The position numbers were made by a program, and so were the translations under genes. 64,000 nt of DNA from Streptomyces sp. SAJ15 (GTDB lineage: Bacteria > Actinomycetota > Actinomycetes > Streptomycetales > Streptomycetaceae), in the NCBI RefSeq assembly GCF_007595705.1, contig NZ_NISY01000003.1:62001-126000 (forward strand), given 5' to 3'. The notes beneath the pieces were generated by a model, which was not told the origin of the DNA, did not search any database, and worked only from the letters and a program-made list of their open reading frames with translations. This document shows, piece by piece, positions 42,476 to 50,966 of this stretch (its first letter is position 1; every line of letters starts with the position of its first letter).

Positions 42476-44203
42476 ATGAGGTGGGCGGTGGTGGAGACGG
42501 ACGACGGGGGTGTTCGTCTCTGCCCGCTCGACGGGGCCGGGCGGCCTGCGGGGCCGGTGGTCGCGACGACCGACGGCATCGTGCGGGCCGTCCGCTCCCG
42601 GCCCGAGGTCGACCGTTGGGTGTGGCGGTCGACGGCCGCCGTGTATCCCCGGCTGCTGGCCGCGGGGATCCGGGTGGATCGCTGCTACGACGTCGAGACG
42701 GCCGAAACGTTGCTGCTGGGCCACGAGGGACGGTCGGGGCGCCCGCGTTCGCTGGCCGCCGCCTGGGCCCGGCTGCGCGGGCTGCCGGTCCCCGAGGACC
42801 CGCCGGTGCGCGCGGCGGACACCCAGCCGTCGCTCTTCGAGCCGGGCCCGGCGCCGCTGCCGCCGGGCGCCGACCCGTTGGAGACGCTGCTGGAGGTGTA
42901 CGCGGACCAGCTGACCCGCGTGGAGGCGGCGGCCCACCCCGAGCGGATGCGGCTGCTGATCGCCGCCGAGTCGGCCGGCACGCTGATCGCGGCCGAGCTG
43001 GGCCGGGCGGGGGTGCCCTGGCGGGCCGATGTGCACCGGGCGCTGCTGGACGAGCTGCTCGGCGAGCGCTATCCGGGCGGCCTGGAGCCGCAGCGGCTGG
43101 CCGAGCTGGCGGAGGAGGTGTCGCGCGCCTTCGGCGACGGAGTGCGGGTCCGCCCCGATCTGCCGGCCGAGGTGATCAGGGCGTTCGCGCGGGACGGCAT
43201 CGCGCTGTCCTCCACCCGCGCCTGGGAGCTCCAGGAGATCGACCACCCGGCGGTCGAGCCGCTCCTGGCGTACAAGAAGCTGTACCGGCTGCACACGGCG
43301 CACGGCTGGTCCTGGCTCCAGTCCTGGGTGCGCGAGGGCCGCTTCCGGCCCACCTATCTGCCGGGCGGCACCGTCTCCGGTCGCTGGACCACCCACGGCG
43401 GCGGGGCGCTGCAGATCCCCCGGGTGGTGCGGCGGGCGGTGGTCGCGGACCCCGGCTGGCGGCTGGTGGTCGCCGACGCCGACCAGTTGGAGCCCCGGGT
43501 GCTGGCCGCGATCTCACGCGACCCGGGCCTGATGAACGTCGCCGGCAGCGAGCGCGATCTGTACGCGCGGCTGTCCGAGTCCGCCTTCTCCGGCGACCGC
43601 GACCAGGCGAAGCTGGCGCTGCTGGGCGCCATCTACGGGCAGACCTCGGGCGACGGGCTCAAGCACCTGGCCGCGCTGCGGCGCCGCTTCCCGGCCGCGG
43701 TCGCCTATGTGGACGACGCGGCGCGGGCGGGCGAGGAGGGCCGGCTGGTGCGCACCTGGCTGGGCCGCACCTGCCCGCCCGCCGCCGCGACCTCCGACGA
43801 CGCCCCGCCCGAGGAGGCCGGGCTGCCGCCGAGCGAGGACGTGTCGGAGTCGCCGGAGGACGGGGGCTTCAGCGGGTACGGCGGGGCCCGCCGCGGCGCG
43901 GGGGCGCGGGCCCGTGGACGGTTCACCCGGAACTTCGTCGTCCAGGGCAGCGCCGCGGACTGGGCACTGCTGATGCTGGCCGCCCTCCGCCAGTCGCTCA
44001 CCGCCGCCGAGCTCCGCGCGGAGCTCGTCTTCTTCCAGCACGACGAGGTGATCGTGCACTGCCCGGCCGAGGAGGTGCCGCGGGTCGAGGAGGCGATCCG
44101 GGCGGCCGGCGACCGCGCGGGGAGCATCGCCTTCGGCGCGACACCGGTGCGCTTCCCGTTCACGATCGCGGCGGTGGAGAGCTACGCGGACGCGAAGGGC
44201 TGA
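42476..44203 (+). CDS. DNA polymerase I-like polymerase (exonuclease/polymerase, no 5' nuclease)
   Basis: A 575-residue family A polymerase. N-terminal residues 1-130 match a degenerate 3'-5' exonuclease fold; palm motif A is V-V-A-D-A-D-Q-L-E-P-R-V-L-A, the O-helix motif B is R-D-Q-A-K-L-A-L-L-G-A-I-Y-G, and motif C is F-Q-H-D-E-V-I-V. The 5' nuclease of PolA is absent, and about 40 residues of acidic/Gly-Arg-rich insert precede motif C. The ATG at 42476 lacks a clear ribosome binding site and may be close to the transcript end. A second PolA elsewhere is assumed. Confidence 0.9.
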   Translation: MRWAVVETDDGGVRLCPLDGAGRPAGPVVATTDGIVRAVRSRPEVDRWVWRSTAAVYPRLLAAGIRVDRCYDVETAETLLLGHEGRSGRPRSLAAAWARLRGLPVPEDPPVRAADTQPSLFEPGPAPLPPGADPLETLLEVYADQLTRVEAAAHPERMRLLIAAESAGTLIAAELGRAGVPWRADVHRALLDELLGERYPGGLEPQRLAELAEEVSRAFGDGVRVRPDLPAEVIRAFARDGIALSSTRAWELQEIDHPAVEPLLAYKKLYRLHTAHGWSWLQSWVREGRFRPTYLPGGTVSGRWTTHGGGALQIPRVVRRAVVADPGWRLVVADADQLEPRVLAAISRDPGLMNVAGSERDLYARLSESAFSGDRDQAKLALLGAIYGQTSGDGLKHLAALRRRFPAAVAYVDDAARAGEEGRLVRTWLGRTCPPAAATSDDAPPEEAGLPPSEDVSESPEDGGFSGYGGARRGAGARARGRFTRNFVVQGSAADWALLMLAALRQSLTAAELRAELVFFQHDEVIVHCPAEEVPRVEEAIRAAGDRAGSIAFGATPVRFPFTIAAVESYADAKG

Positions 44204-44443
44204 CGGCGGGATCGAGCACGCGTGGTCGCTCTCCGGAGACCGCGCGTTCGCGACCGTGGAGCTCCAGGAGCCCGCGGCGCCCTGACCACATCCGGACCGC
44301 GCCCGCCTCCCCCCTCTGATGGCGCATCGACTGACGGCCCCTCACCCAGGCAGCGCACCAGCACGCGCAGCCGGCCGACCGGGCCCGCACGATGGCCACT
44401 ACGGAGCAAGAACCGCAGGAGGAGACAAAGGGGAGCACGGACC

Positions 44444-45472
44444 ATGACCCTCAGCCTTGAGCAGCTACGCCGATGCGCCGTCGCCGTGGACCTCGGCGCG
44501 GCACGCACCCGCATCTACCTCAAGCGCGTGGGGCTCATCGTCGACGAACCGACGGTCGCCGCCGTGAACACCCGAACCGGCGGGCTGATCGCGGTCGGCT
44601 CGTTCGCGGAGCGGATGACCGGCCGTACGCCCGGCCACATCATGGTCGTTCGACCGGTCTCCGGCGGCGCCGTGGTCGACATCGCCATGGCGCAGCGGAT
44701 GCTGCGGCAGTTCGTGGGCGACAAGGTGCGCCGGGCCTGGCGGCGCAAACCGCTGCTCCGCGCGGCCGTGTGCACCCCGCACGACGCCAACCCGCTGGCG
44801 CAGCGCGCCGCCGTCGAGACGCTGACCGGGCTGGGCGCCAAGCGGGTGGAGCTGGTGGACACACTGGTGGCCGCCGCGGTCGGCTGCGGGCTGCCGGTGG
44901 AGCGCCCCGAGGCGACGATGATCATGGTGTGCGGGGCCACCACCACCCAGGTCGCGGTGTTGTCGCTGGGCGCGATCGTGGCCGCCGAGAAGGTACCGGT
45001 GGGCGGCGACACCGTCGACCACGCCGTCGTCCAGCATCTGCGCAACGAGCACGAGCTGATGCTCGCCAGCCAGGCGGTGCGCCCGCTGCACCTGGTCATG
45101 AGCGGCGGCGCGGGGACGGCCGAAGCCCCCGAGGTGCACGGCCGGGACGTGGCCACCGGCCTCGCCCGCTCGGTGCGCGTCAACCCCGACGGCGTGCGCG
45201 CCGCCATGCACACCCCGCTGACCGCGATCACCGACTCCATCGGCGCCGTGCTGCGCCGCTGCCCGCCCGACCTGGTGGCCGACCTCGCCGACCGCGGCAT
45301 CATGCTGGCGGGCGGCAGCGCCCTGCTGCCGGGGCTCGACTCGATACTGCGACGAGCGACGGGGATGCCGGTGCAGGTCGCCGAGCAGCCCGACGTCTGT
45401 GCCGTGATGGGTTTGGGCGCGATGCTGGACGGAAACGTGCAGCCGTTCGACCTGGGGCCTTTGGCCACCTGA
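44444..45472 (+). CDS. MreB-like actin-family protein
   Basis: A 342-residue actin-fold ATPase. Phosphate-1 region V-A-V-D-L-G-A-A-R-T-R-I-Y, hinge V-C-G-A-T-T-T-Q-V-A-V-L-S-L-G, and adenosine motif M-L-A-G-G-S-A-L-L-P-G-L-D all match the MreB family, though the first loop differs from canonical MreB (normally G-T-A-N-T). AGGGGAG is 9 bases before the ATG at 44444; the longer frame to 44222 is a run-on. Streptomyces has several MreB/Mbl paralogues acting in spore wall synthesis; this one sits alone. Confidence 0.87.
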   Translation: MTLSLEQLRRCAVAVDLGAARTRIYLKRVGLIVDEPTVAAVNTRTGGLIAVGSFAERMTGRTPGHIMVVRPVSGGAVVDIAMAQRMLRQFVGDKVRRAWRRKPLLRAAVCTPHDANPLAQRAAVETLTGLGAKRVELVDTLVAAAVGCGLPVERPEATMIMVCGATTTQVAVLSLGAIVAAEKVPVGGDTVDHAVVQHLRNEHELMLASQAVRPLHLVMSGGAGTAEAPEVHGRDVATGLARSVRVNPDGVRAAMHTPLTAITDSIGAVLRRCPPDLVADLADRGIMLAGGSALLPGLDSILRRATGMPVQVAEQPDVCAVMGLGAMLDGNVQPFDLGPLAT

Positions 45473-45590
45473 CCGGCATTCACCCACCGCTCGTCGAAGC
45501 CCCGTCGCGCATCCCAGCGGCCGCTTGGGGAACTTCCCCCACCGTGGAAACAGTTGTCTGTGTGCACCCTGACTCAAGAGGAGGCAGCAC

Positions 45591-46046
45591 ATGGCGCTGT
45601 GGGACCGGCTGAGGGATTCGGCCCAGACGATGCAGACCCAGCTGCAGGCGAAGAAGAACGAGCTGAAGAGCGGTGCCTTCCGGGACGCCAGCATGGCGAT
45701 GTGCGCCCTGGTCGCGGCCGCCGACGGCCAGATCGACCCGTCCGAGCGGCAGCGGGTGGCCTCGCTGATCGCCACCAACGACGTGCTGCGGAACTTCGAC
45801 TCCGATGATCTCCAGCGGCGCTTCAACGACTACCTGTCGAAGCTGACCACCGATTTCTCCTTCGGCAAGGTCAGCCTCATGCAGGCGATCGGCAAGGTGC
45901 ACAAGAAGCCCACCGAGGCCCGGGCCGTGATCCAGATCGGCATCGTCATCGGCGGCGCCGACGGCGACTTCGACAAGACCGAACAGGCCCTCGTCCGCGA
46001 GGTGTGCTTCGCCGTCGGCATCGACCCCGCGGAGTTCGATCTCTGA
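45591..46046 (+). CDS. TerB-family tellurite-resistance-like protein
   Basis: A 151-residue helical protein of the TerB family (M-A-M-C-A-L-V-A-A-A-D-G-Q-I-D-P-S-E-R, I-V-I-G-G-A-D-G-D-F-D-K-T-E), with the conserved acidic metal-binding loops D-G-x-I-D and D-G-D-F-D. AGGAGG lies before the ATG. No other ter genes are adjacent. TerB binds metal ions at the inner membrane and is part of stress-response complexes. Confidence 0.9.
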   Translation: MALWDRLRDSAQTMQTQLQAKKNELKSGAFRDASMAMCALVAAADGQIDPSERQRVASLIATNDVLRNFDSDDLQRRFNDYLSKLTTDFSFGKVSLMQAIGKVHKKPTEARAVIQIGIVIGGADGDFDKTEQALVREVCFAVGIDPAEFDL

Positions 46047-46610
46047 CGGTGTGCGTGGCCGGCGCACGACACGGCCGCGCGGGTCCGCGCTCGCGGCGTG
46101 CTGAGCCGTTGTCGGCGTGGCCGGCTCGCACACGGCCCGCGCGGGTCCGCGCCCATGCCGCGCCCCTCCACGCCCGGCGAGGCCCGACGCGGACACCCGC
46201 CCGCGCGGGGCCCGCACACGGCACGCTCACCCATGACCGGCGAGACCTGGCCCATGCACCCGCTCGCGCGGAGCCGCGCACACGCACCGCGCGGTGGCGC
46301 CGTACTCGTCGGAGATCGCGAAGGCGGGCATCGAGACGCAGATCAGCGCCCGGCGCACCTCCACGCCCGGCGAAGCCGACTCGGACACCCACCCGCGCGG
46401 GGCCGCGCCCACGGCACGCTCACCATGACCGGCGAGACCTGGCCGGGAGACCGCTCACACGGGCCCGCGGCGCCCGGCGGGCCCCTCCACGACCTCGCAA
46501 GGCCCGACTCGGGCACCCGCTCACATGGGGCCGCGCCCACGGCACACCCCTCCACGACCGGCGAAGCCCGACTCGGGCACCGCCCGCGCGGGGCCGCGCC
46601 CGCCGCACGC
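46047..46610. repeat. Intergenic region packed with degenerate repeats
   Basis: Repeated elements of about 65-75 bp made of C-G-C-G-C-G-G-G-G-C-C-G-C-G-C-C-C-A-C-G-G-C-type segments, GGCACGCTCACC and ATGACCGGCGA, each recurring about three to six times with changes between 46100 and 46620. On the minus strand at 46349-46284 the frame reads A-L-I-C-V-S-M-P-A-F-A-I-S-D-E-Y-G, which may be a tiny gene remnant. No intact gene is supported; the large plus-strand frame from 46098 is a shadow. Confidence 0.7.
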
Positions 46611-49600
46611 TCACCCTCCTGGCCGGTCCGGCACGAGCTCGCGCAGCGCCGCCAGCGCGGCGTCGTCCGGGCGCGCGTCGGCCAGCGCCGCGTAGAGCGC
46701 GCGGAGGGCGGCGACCGGGTCGCGGTCGGCGTTGATCCGTCGCGCGACCTCCCTCAGATGGTCCCCCGCGACGTCCCGCTCCCCCACCGGATACGAGCGC
46801 CCGGGCCCCAGCCCCAGTGCCTGCCCCAGGTCCGCGAGGACGCCCTGCCGGAACTCCAGCCGCGCCATGTCGGGGAACGCCTCCAGCGCCGCCGCGAGCA
46901 CCTCGGTGGCGGGCATGCCCGGCAGCGGCGGGACGTCCGCCCCCGCCTCGACGCCGGCCAGCAGGGCGACGACCTCGGGAAGCTCGACCGGCGTCCAGGT
47001 CGCCTCCGCGCACTGCGCCCGGGCGGCGACGAGCGCGGCCTGCAGCTGAAGCCGGCGCGGGTGGCGGGCGACGAGCTCTTTGAGGCGCCGTACCGCCTCG
47101 GGGGTGCCGCGCTGGCCGAGCACCCTGGGCAGGGACTCGCGCCACTCGCCCACCCGCTCCGCGGGGCCCACGACATGGGCGCCGATCGGGCGGACGATGT
47201 CGTCCTCGGGCCGGAGGGCGTTCAGCCAGTCGTAGAGCCGGGCGAGGCCCGCCTCGTCCATGAGCCCCTCGATGCCCGACCGGGTGCCCTCGGCGCGGGC
47301 ACACCACTCGGCGAGTTCGCGGCTGAACACCGGGGCGACCTCGACGAGCGGCGCCATCCGCGCCCAGGCCGTCGGCGCGTCCGCCACCAACAGCGCCTCG
47401 GCCGCCCGTACGGCCAGCACACGCGCCTCCGGGTCACCGGACGCCGCGCGGCGCTCCACCGTGCGCCACGCCAGCGACCGGGCCGCCTCGCTGTCCGCCG
47501 CCAGCAGCCGCGCCAGGAGCTCGCCCAAGAGACGGAGCGCCTCATGGCGCGCGTCGGGGACGACGGCGGGCTCCGGGAGCACCGGCGGATCGCAGCAGAG
47601 CCCAGCGGCGTCGTCAGTCCCGGGGGTCTCCGCTGTCTCGCCGGTTTCTGCGGTCTCGCGGGTGCTGGCGGTCTCGGCGGTCTCGCCGGTGCTGGGAGGC
47701 TCGTCAGCCGTCGGAGCGAGCGCCACGGCCAGCGCGCGGGCCAGCCGTTCCAACGCCTCCCTGAGGACGTCCGACCAGCCCGCGTCGACCTGCCTCAGGC
47801 CCCAGGTGAACGACCCGGCGGCGAGGTCCGCGCGCGCCACGCGGTCCACCGTACGGGCGAAATCCTCGGGCGCGCGCCGGGCGGCGGCCGCCAGCAGGGC
47901 CGATCCCACGCCGCTTCCCGGACCGCCCGCGAAGGAGGCGCCCACCTCCAGGATCGCCGCGTCCCACGCGGCCCACGCGGCGGCCGGCACCTCCTCGATC
48001 CGGCCCTGTCGGTACAGCAGGGCGAGCGCGAGATAGCCGGCCAGGGCGCGCCGGTTCTCCAGCGACCTCCCCAGCCACTCCTCACGGTGGTCGTGGTGCC
48101 CGGTGACGTACGCGAGGGCGGCCGCGCCCAACTCCGCGGCGGCACCCGGGCCGAGCACCGACGTTCCGGGCCAGCGGGCGATGTCGTCCGAGCAGCGCGA
48201 ACCCCCCTCTCCGGTCGTCGGGTCCACCTGCAGCCACCAGACCAGCTGCCAGAAGTCGTCCGCGCTTCCCGCCCGTGCTCGGCGCAGCCGGTCCCGCTGC
48301 TCGGCCGCGAACGCCGCCGCCTCGGCCCACGGCTCCGCCTCGTCCCGCTCGATCTCGTGAGGCTCGCCCAGACCGTCCCCGTATCCGTCCCCGTACCCGT
48401 CCCTGACCGCGCTGCGGCCAGCGTCGGCGTCGTCGGCGGGAAGGGCGTCCGCGAGCCACGCGTACGCGGCGGCGACGTCGGACTCGCCCTCCCGCGCGGC
48501 CCGTTCGCCCCGCTCCTCGGCCCAGGCGCGGTCGGCGTGGTCCAGCAGGCTGTAGCGGCCCGCGCGGCGGTCGGTGTCCTCGGCCATCCCCGCCATCGCG
48601 GGCAGATCGCGCCGCCATGCCTGGAGGGACATCATCAGCGGGTAGCGGGGGTCCGCCGTGGCGCGGACCGCTTCGCGTACCAGCGCGTCGGCGAAGGCGA
48701 GCCGCAGCGTCCGGGAGCGTTCCGGCTCCCTCCCCGTCGGGTCGAGCCGGTCCAGCGCGGCGGGAAACCGCACCTTCTGGTACGCGCTGAAGCGACCGAC
48801 CACGACGGCGGCGAGCGCCGGCAGACGGGCGGCGGCGTCCCGACCGTCCAGCGCCCGATCGACAACGGCGTCGACCAGGGATCTGAGCTGCTCGGCCGTG
48901 AACGTGCGCCCGGCCTCCGCGCGCAGCCACTCCAGTACCCGGCCGAGCCACGCGTCGGGACAGTCGCGCGGCATGGTCGACAGAAACCGCTCGCACCAAC
49001 CGAACCGCATCTGGACCGGGGAAGGCCGCAGCGCGCCCAGCATCGCCTCCACGTCGAGGTGGTGCGGCCACAGCATGCTCAGGGCCACGCCCCGCAGGTC
49101 GTCGTCCGGGTCGAGCCGCGCGGCGGCGGCGGGGTCGGCGAGGCCGTCCAGCATGCGGCGCAGCACGGGGGCGGCGGCGCCCGGGTCGCAGCCGAAGGCC
49201 GCGCGGACGGCGAGACGACGTTCCGCGGTGGGCCAGCGGTCGTCGGCCACCACCGCGAGCACCGGCGCCGCGAGCTCCGCCGAGGGGAAGTCGCGGGCCA
49301 GGCGCAGCGCCAGGCGGGCACGCGCCCGCGCGGGCCAGTCGTCCGCCAGGAGCGTCGGGTCGGGGATGAGCGCCTCGGTCACCTGACGGGCCAGCCCCGG
49401 GTGGTCGAGCGCCCAGCGCGTCCTGAAGAAGCGGCGGTCGCTCAGCTCCAGCTCCGCCGCGCGGTCCAGCATCTTCCGCACCACCAGCTCCTTGACGGCG
49501 TCCGAGCGGACGAGGGCGCTGTGCGCGACCAGGCTCTCGGGATCGGCGGCGGCCAGCCAGTCGGTGTGCTCGGGGTCGAGGGCGACCAGCCAGGCCGCCG

Positions 49601-50960
49601 TCTCGCGCAGCGGGGCGGGGATGGAGGCGGTGTCCTGGTCGGGAGCGCGCACGAGGAAGAGGCGGGTGAGGGCCGCCGCGCCCACGCGGTGGTGGAGGAG
49701 GTGGCGGGCGGCGAGGTAGGCCGCGAAGGAGGAGTGGCGGAAGGAGAGCCGGTCACCGTCGTGGGCGGTGAAGACGGCGGTGGCCAGCACTTCGTCGACG
49801 ACCCGCGGGGTGATCTCGAAGGACTGCGTGGGCACCGTCTCCTCCGCGCCGCCCACCAGGTCGTCCGTGTCGAGGTCGAAGCGGTGCGGGGCGCCGGTGC
49901 GGTGGTTGCCGCGCCACAGGGTGCGGCGGCCGGAGAGGACCATACGGGCGGCGATACGCCCGGCCGCCACCAGCCGCTGCTGCCAACCGGTGACCCGCGC
50001 GGTCACGTCCATGCGGTTCGGGTCGTGCTCGTTGAGCGACAGCCGGATGCCGTCCGCGAAGAGCCGCTCGGCGCCGCCCGTCAGGTCGCCGCTGTCGCGG
50101 TAGCTGCGGACGAGGAGTTCCAGGGTGAGCGGCACGCTCGCCAGCGCGCCCGCCCGCACCTCCACCGCCTTGGCGATCAGCTCCTCGCCGGGGACACCGG
50201 CGCTGTCCGCCAGCGCGACGGCGTCCGCGCGGGAGAGCGGTGCCAGGTCGACCAGTGCGCATCCGCCCGTGAAGCGGTCGCGGAGCACCTCGGTCAGCGC
50301 CTGTGGGTAGTCGCCCGTGCGGCAGGCCAGCAGCAGCCGCGGCCGACCGCCGGGGCCCCCGCGCCCGAGGGAGCGCTTCAGCCGCCCCGGCAGCAGCCGC
50401 AGCATCTCGCTCTCGTCGGCCTGGTCGATCACCACGGTGAGCCCGGCGGGGCGCGCCACGAGGTGGCGGCCCAGGAGTTCCTCGTACGTGGCCTCGGTGA
50501 GCTCGGGCCCCTCGACCCAGACGTACGCCCCGGCCCCGGCTGCCAGGCCCACACCGGTCGCCAGGCCCGCCCCGGCCGCCGGGCCCGCACCGGTCGCCGG
50601 CACCGCTCCGCCGGCCTGGCCCGCCTCGGCGGACTCGCCGCCGGCCCCGAACTCCTCGCCGTCCTCCAGCGGGCGCAGCCCCGCCACCAGGCCGCGCAGG
50701 ACGGTCGTCTTCCCCGCGCCCGGCTCTCCCAGCAGCACCATCGCGCCCCGCGCGGCGGCGACCCGCGGGGCGATCAGGGCGCCGCGCGTCCGCTCGGGGC
50801 CGTCGCCGGCCCGGTCGCCCACCTCGGTCCACCGCAGACGGCGCCAGTCGCTGCCGAGGAATCCGTCGCCGTCCAGCGGGAACAGGTCCTCGGCGGGGTC
50901 GCAGTCCTCCCGTACCCTGCACCAGCGCTCGGCCCGTCGGGTGAACACCTCGCCCGCCAC
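46611..50960 (-). CDS. Large STAND/NACHT-like NTPase with C-terminal effector-associated adaptor domain
   Basis: A 1449-residue protein. Walker A is at 78-86 (G-E-P-G-A-G-K-T-T), Walker B-like V-V-I-D-Q-A-D-E-S near 178, and sensor-like L-L-L-A-C-R-T-G-D-Y-P follows, as in NACHT/STAND ATPases. Residues about 480-1340 are long helical HEAT/ARM-like repeats suited to sensing. The last ~90 residues (from F-P-D-M-A-R-L-E-F-R-Q-G, DNA about 46618-46885) are homologous to the end of the next protein. GTG start 50960, 6 bases after the preceding stop, with GGGATGAG upstream. Inference: sensor/switch of an NTP-dependent conflict system. Confidence 0.85.
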   Translation of the reverse strand: MAGEVFTRRAERWCRVREDCDPAEDLFPLDGDGFLGSDWRRLRWTEVGDRAGDGPERTRGALIAPRVAAARGAMVLLGEPGAGKTTVLRGLVAGLRPLEDGEEFGAGGESAEAGQAGGAVPATGAGPAAGAGLATGVGLAAGAGAYVWVEGPELTEATYEELLGRHLVARPAGLTVVIDQADESEMLRLLPGRLKRSLGRGGPGGRPRLLLACRTGDYPQALTEVLRDRFTGGCALVDLAPLSRADAVALADSAGVPGEELIAKAVEVRAGALASVPLTLELLVRSYRDSGDLTGGAERLFADGIRLSLNEHDPNRMDVTARVTGWQQRLVAAGRIAARMVLSGRRTLWRGNHRTGAPHRFDLDTDDLVGGAEETVPTQSFEITPRVVDEVLATAVFTAHDGDRLSFRHSSFAAYLAARHLLHHRVGAAALTRLFLVRAPDQDTASIPAPLRETAAWLVALDPEHTDWLAAADPESLVAHSALVRSDAVKELVVRKMLDRAAELELSDRRFFRTRWALDHPGLARQVTEALIPDPTLLADDWPARARARLALRLARDFPSAELAAPVLAVVADDRWPTAERRLAVRAAFGCDPGAAAPVLRRMLDGLADPAAAARLDPDDDLRGVALSMLWPHHLDVEAMLGALRPSPVQMRFGWCERFLSTMPRDCPDAWLGRVLEWLRAEAGRTFTAEQLRSLVDAVVDRALDGRDAAARLPALAAVVVGRFSAYQKVRFPAALDRLDPTGREPERSRTLRLAFADALVREAVRATADPRYPLMMSLQAWRRDLPAMAGMAEDTDRRAGRYSLLDHADRAWAEERGERAAREGESDVAAAYAWLADALPADDADAGRSAVRDGYGDGYGDGLGEPHEIERDEAEPWAEAAAFAAEQRDRLRRARAGSADDFWQLVWWLQVDPTTGEGGSRCSDDIARWPGTSVLGPGAAAELGAAALAYVTGHHDHREEWLGRSLENRRALAGYLALALLYRQGRIEEVPAAAWAAWDAAILEVGASFAGGPGSGVGSALLAAAARRAPEDFARTVDRVARADLAAGSFTWGLRQVDAGWSDVLREALERLARALAVALAPTADEPPSTGETAETASTRETAETGETAETPGTDDAAGLCCDPPVLPEPAVVPDARHEALRLLGELLARLLAADSEAARSLAWRTVERRAASGDPEARVLAVRAAEALLVADAPTAWARMAPLVEVAPVFSRELAEWCARAEGTRSGIEGLMDEAGLARLYDWLNALRPEDDIVRPIGAHVVGPAERVGEWRESLPRVLGQRGTPEAVRRLKELVARHPRRLQLQAALVAARAQCAEATWTPVELPEVVALLAGVEAGADVPPLPGMPATEVLAAALEAFPDMARLEFRQGVLADLGQALGLGPGRSYPVGERDVAGDHLREVARRINADRDPVAALRALYAALADARPDDAALAALRELVPDRPGG

Positions 50961-50966
50961 GGCCGC

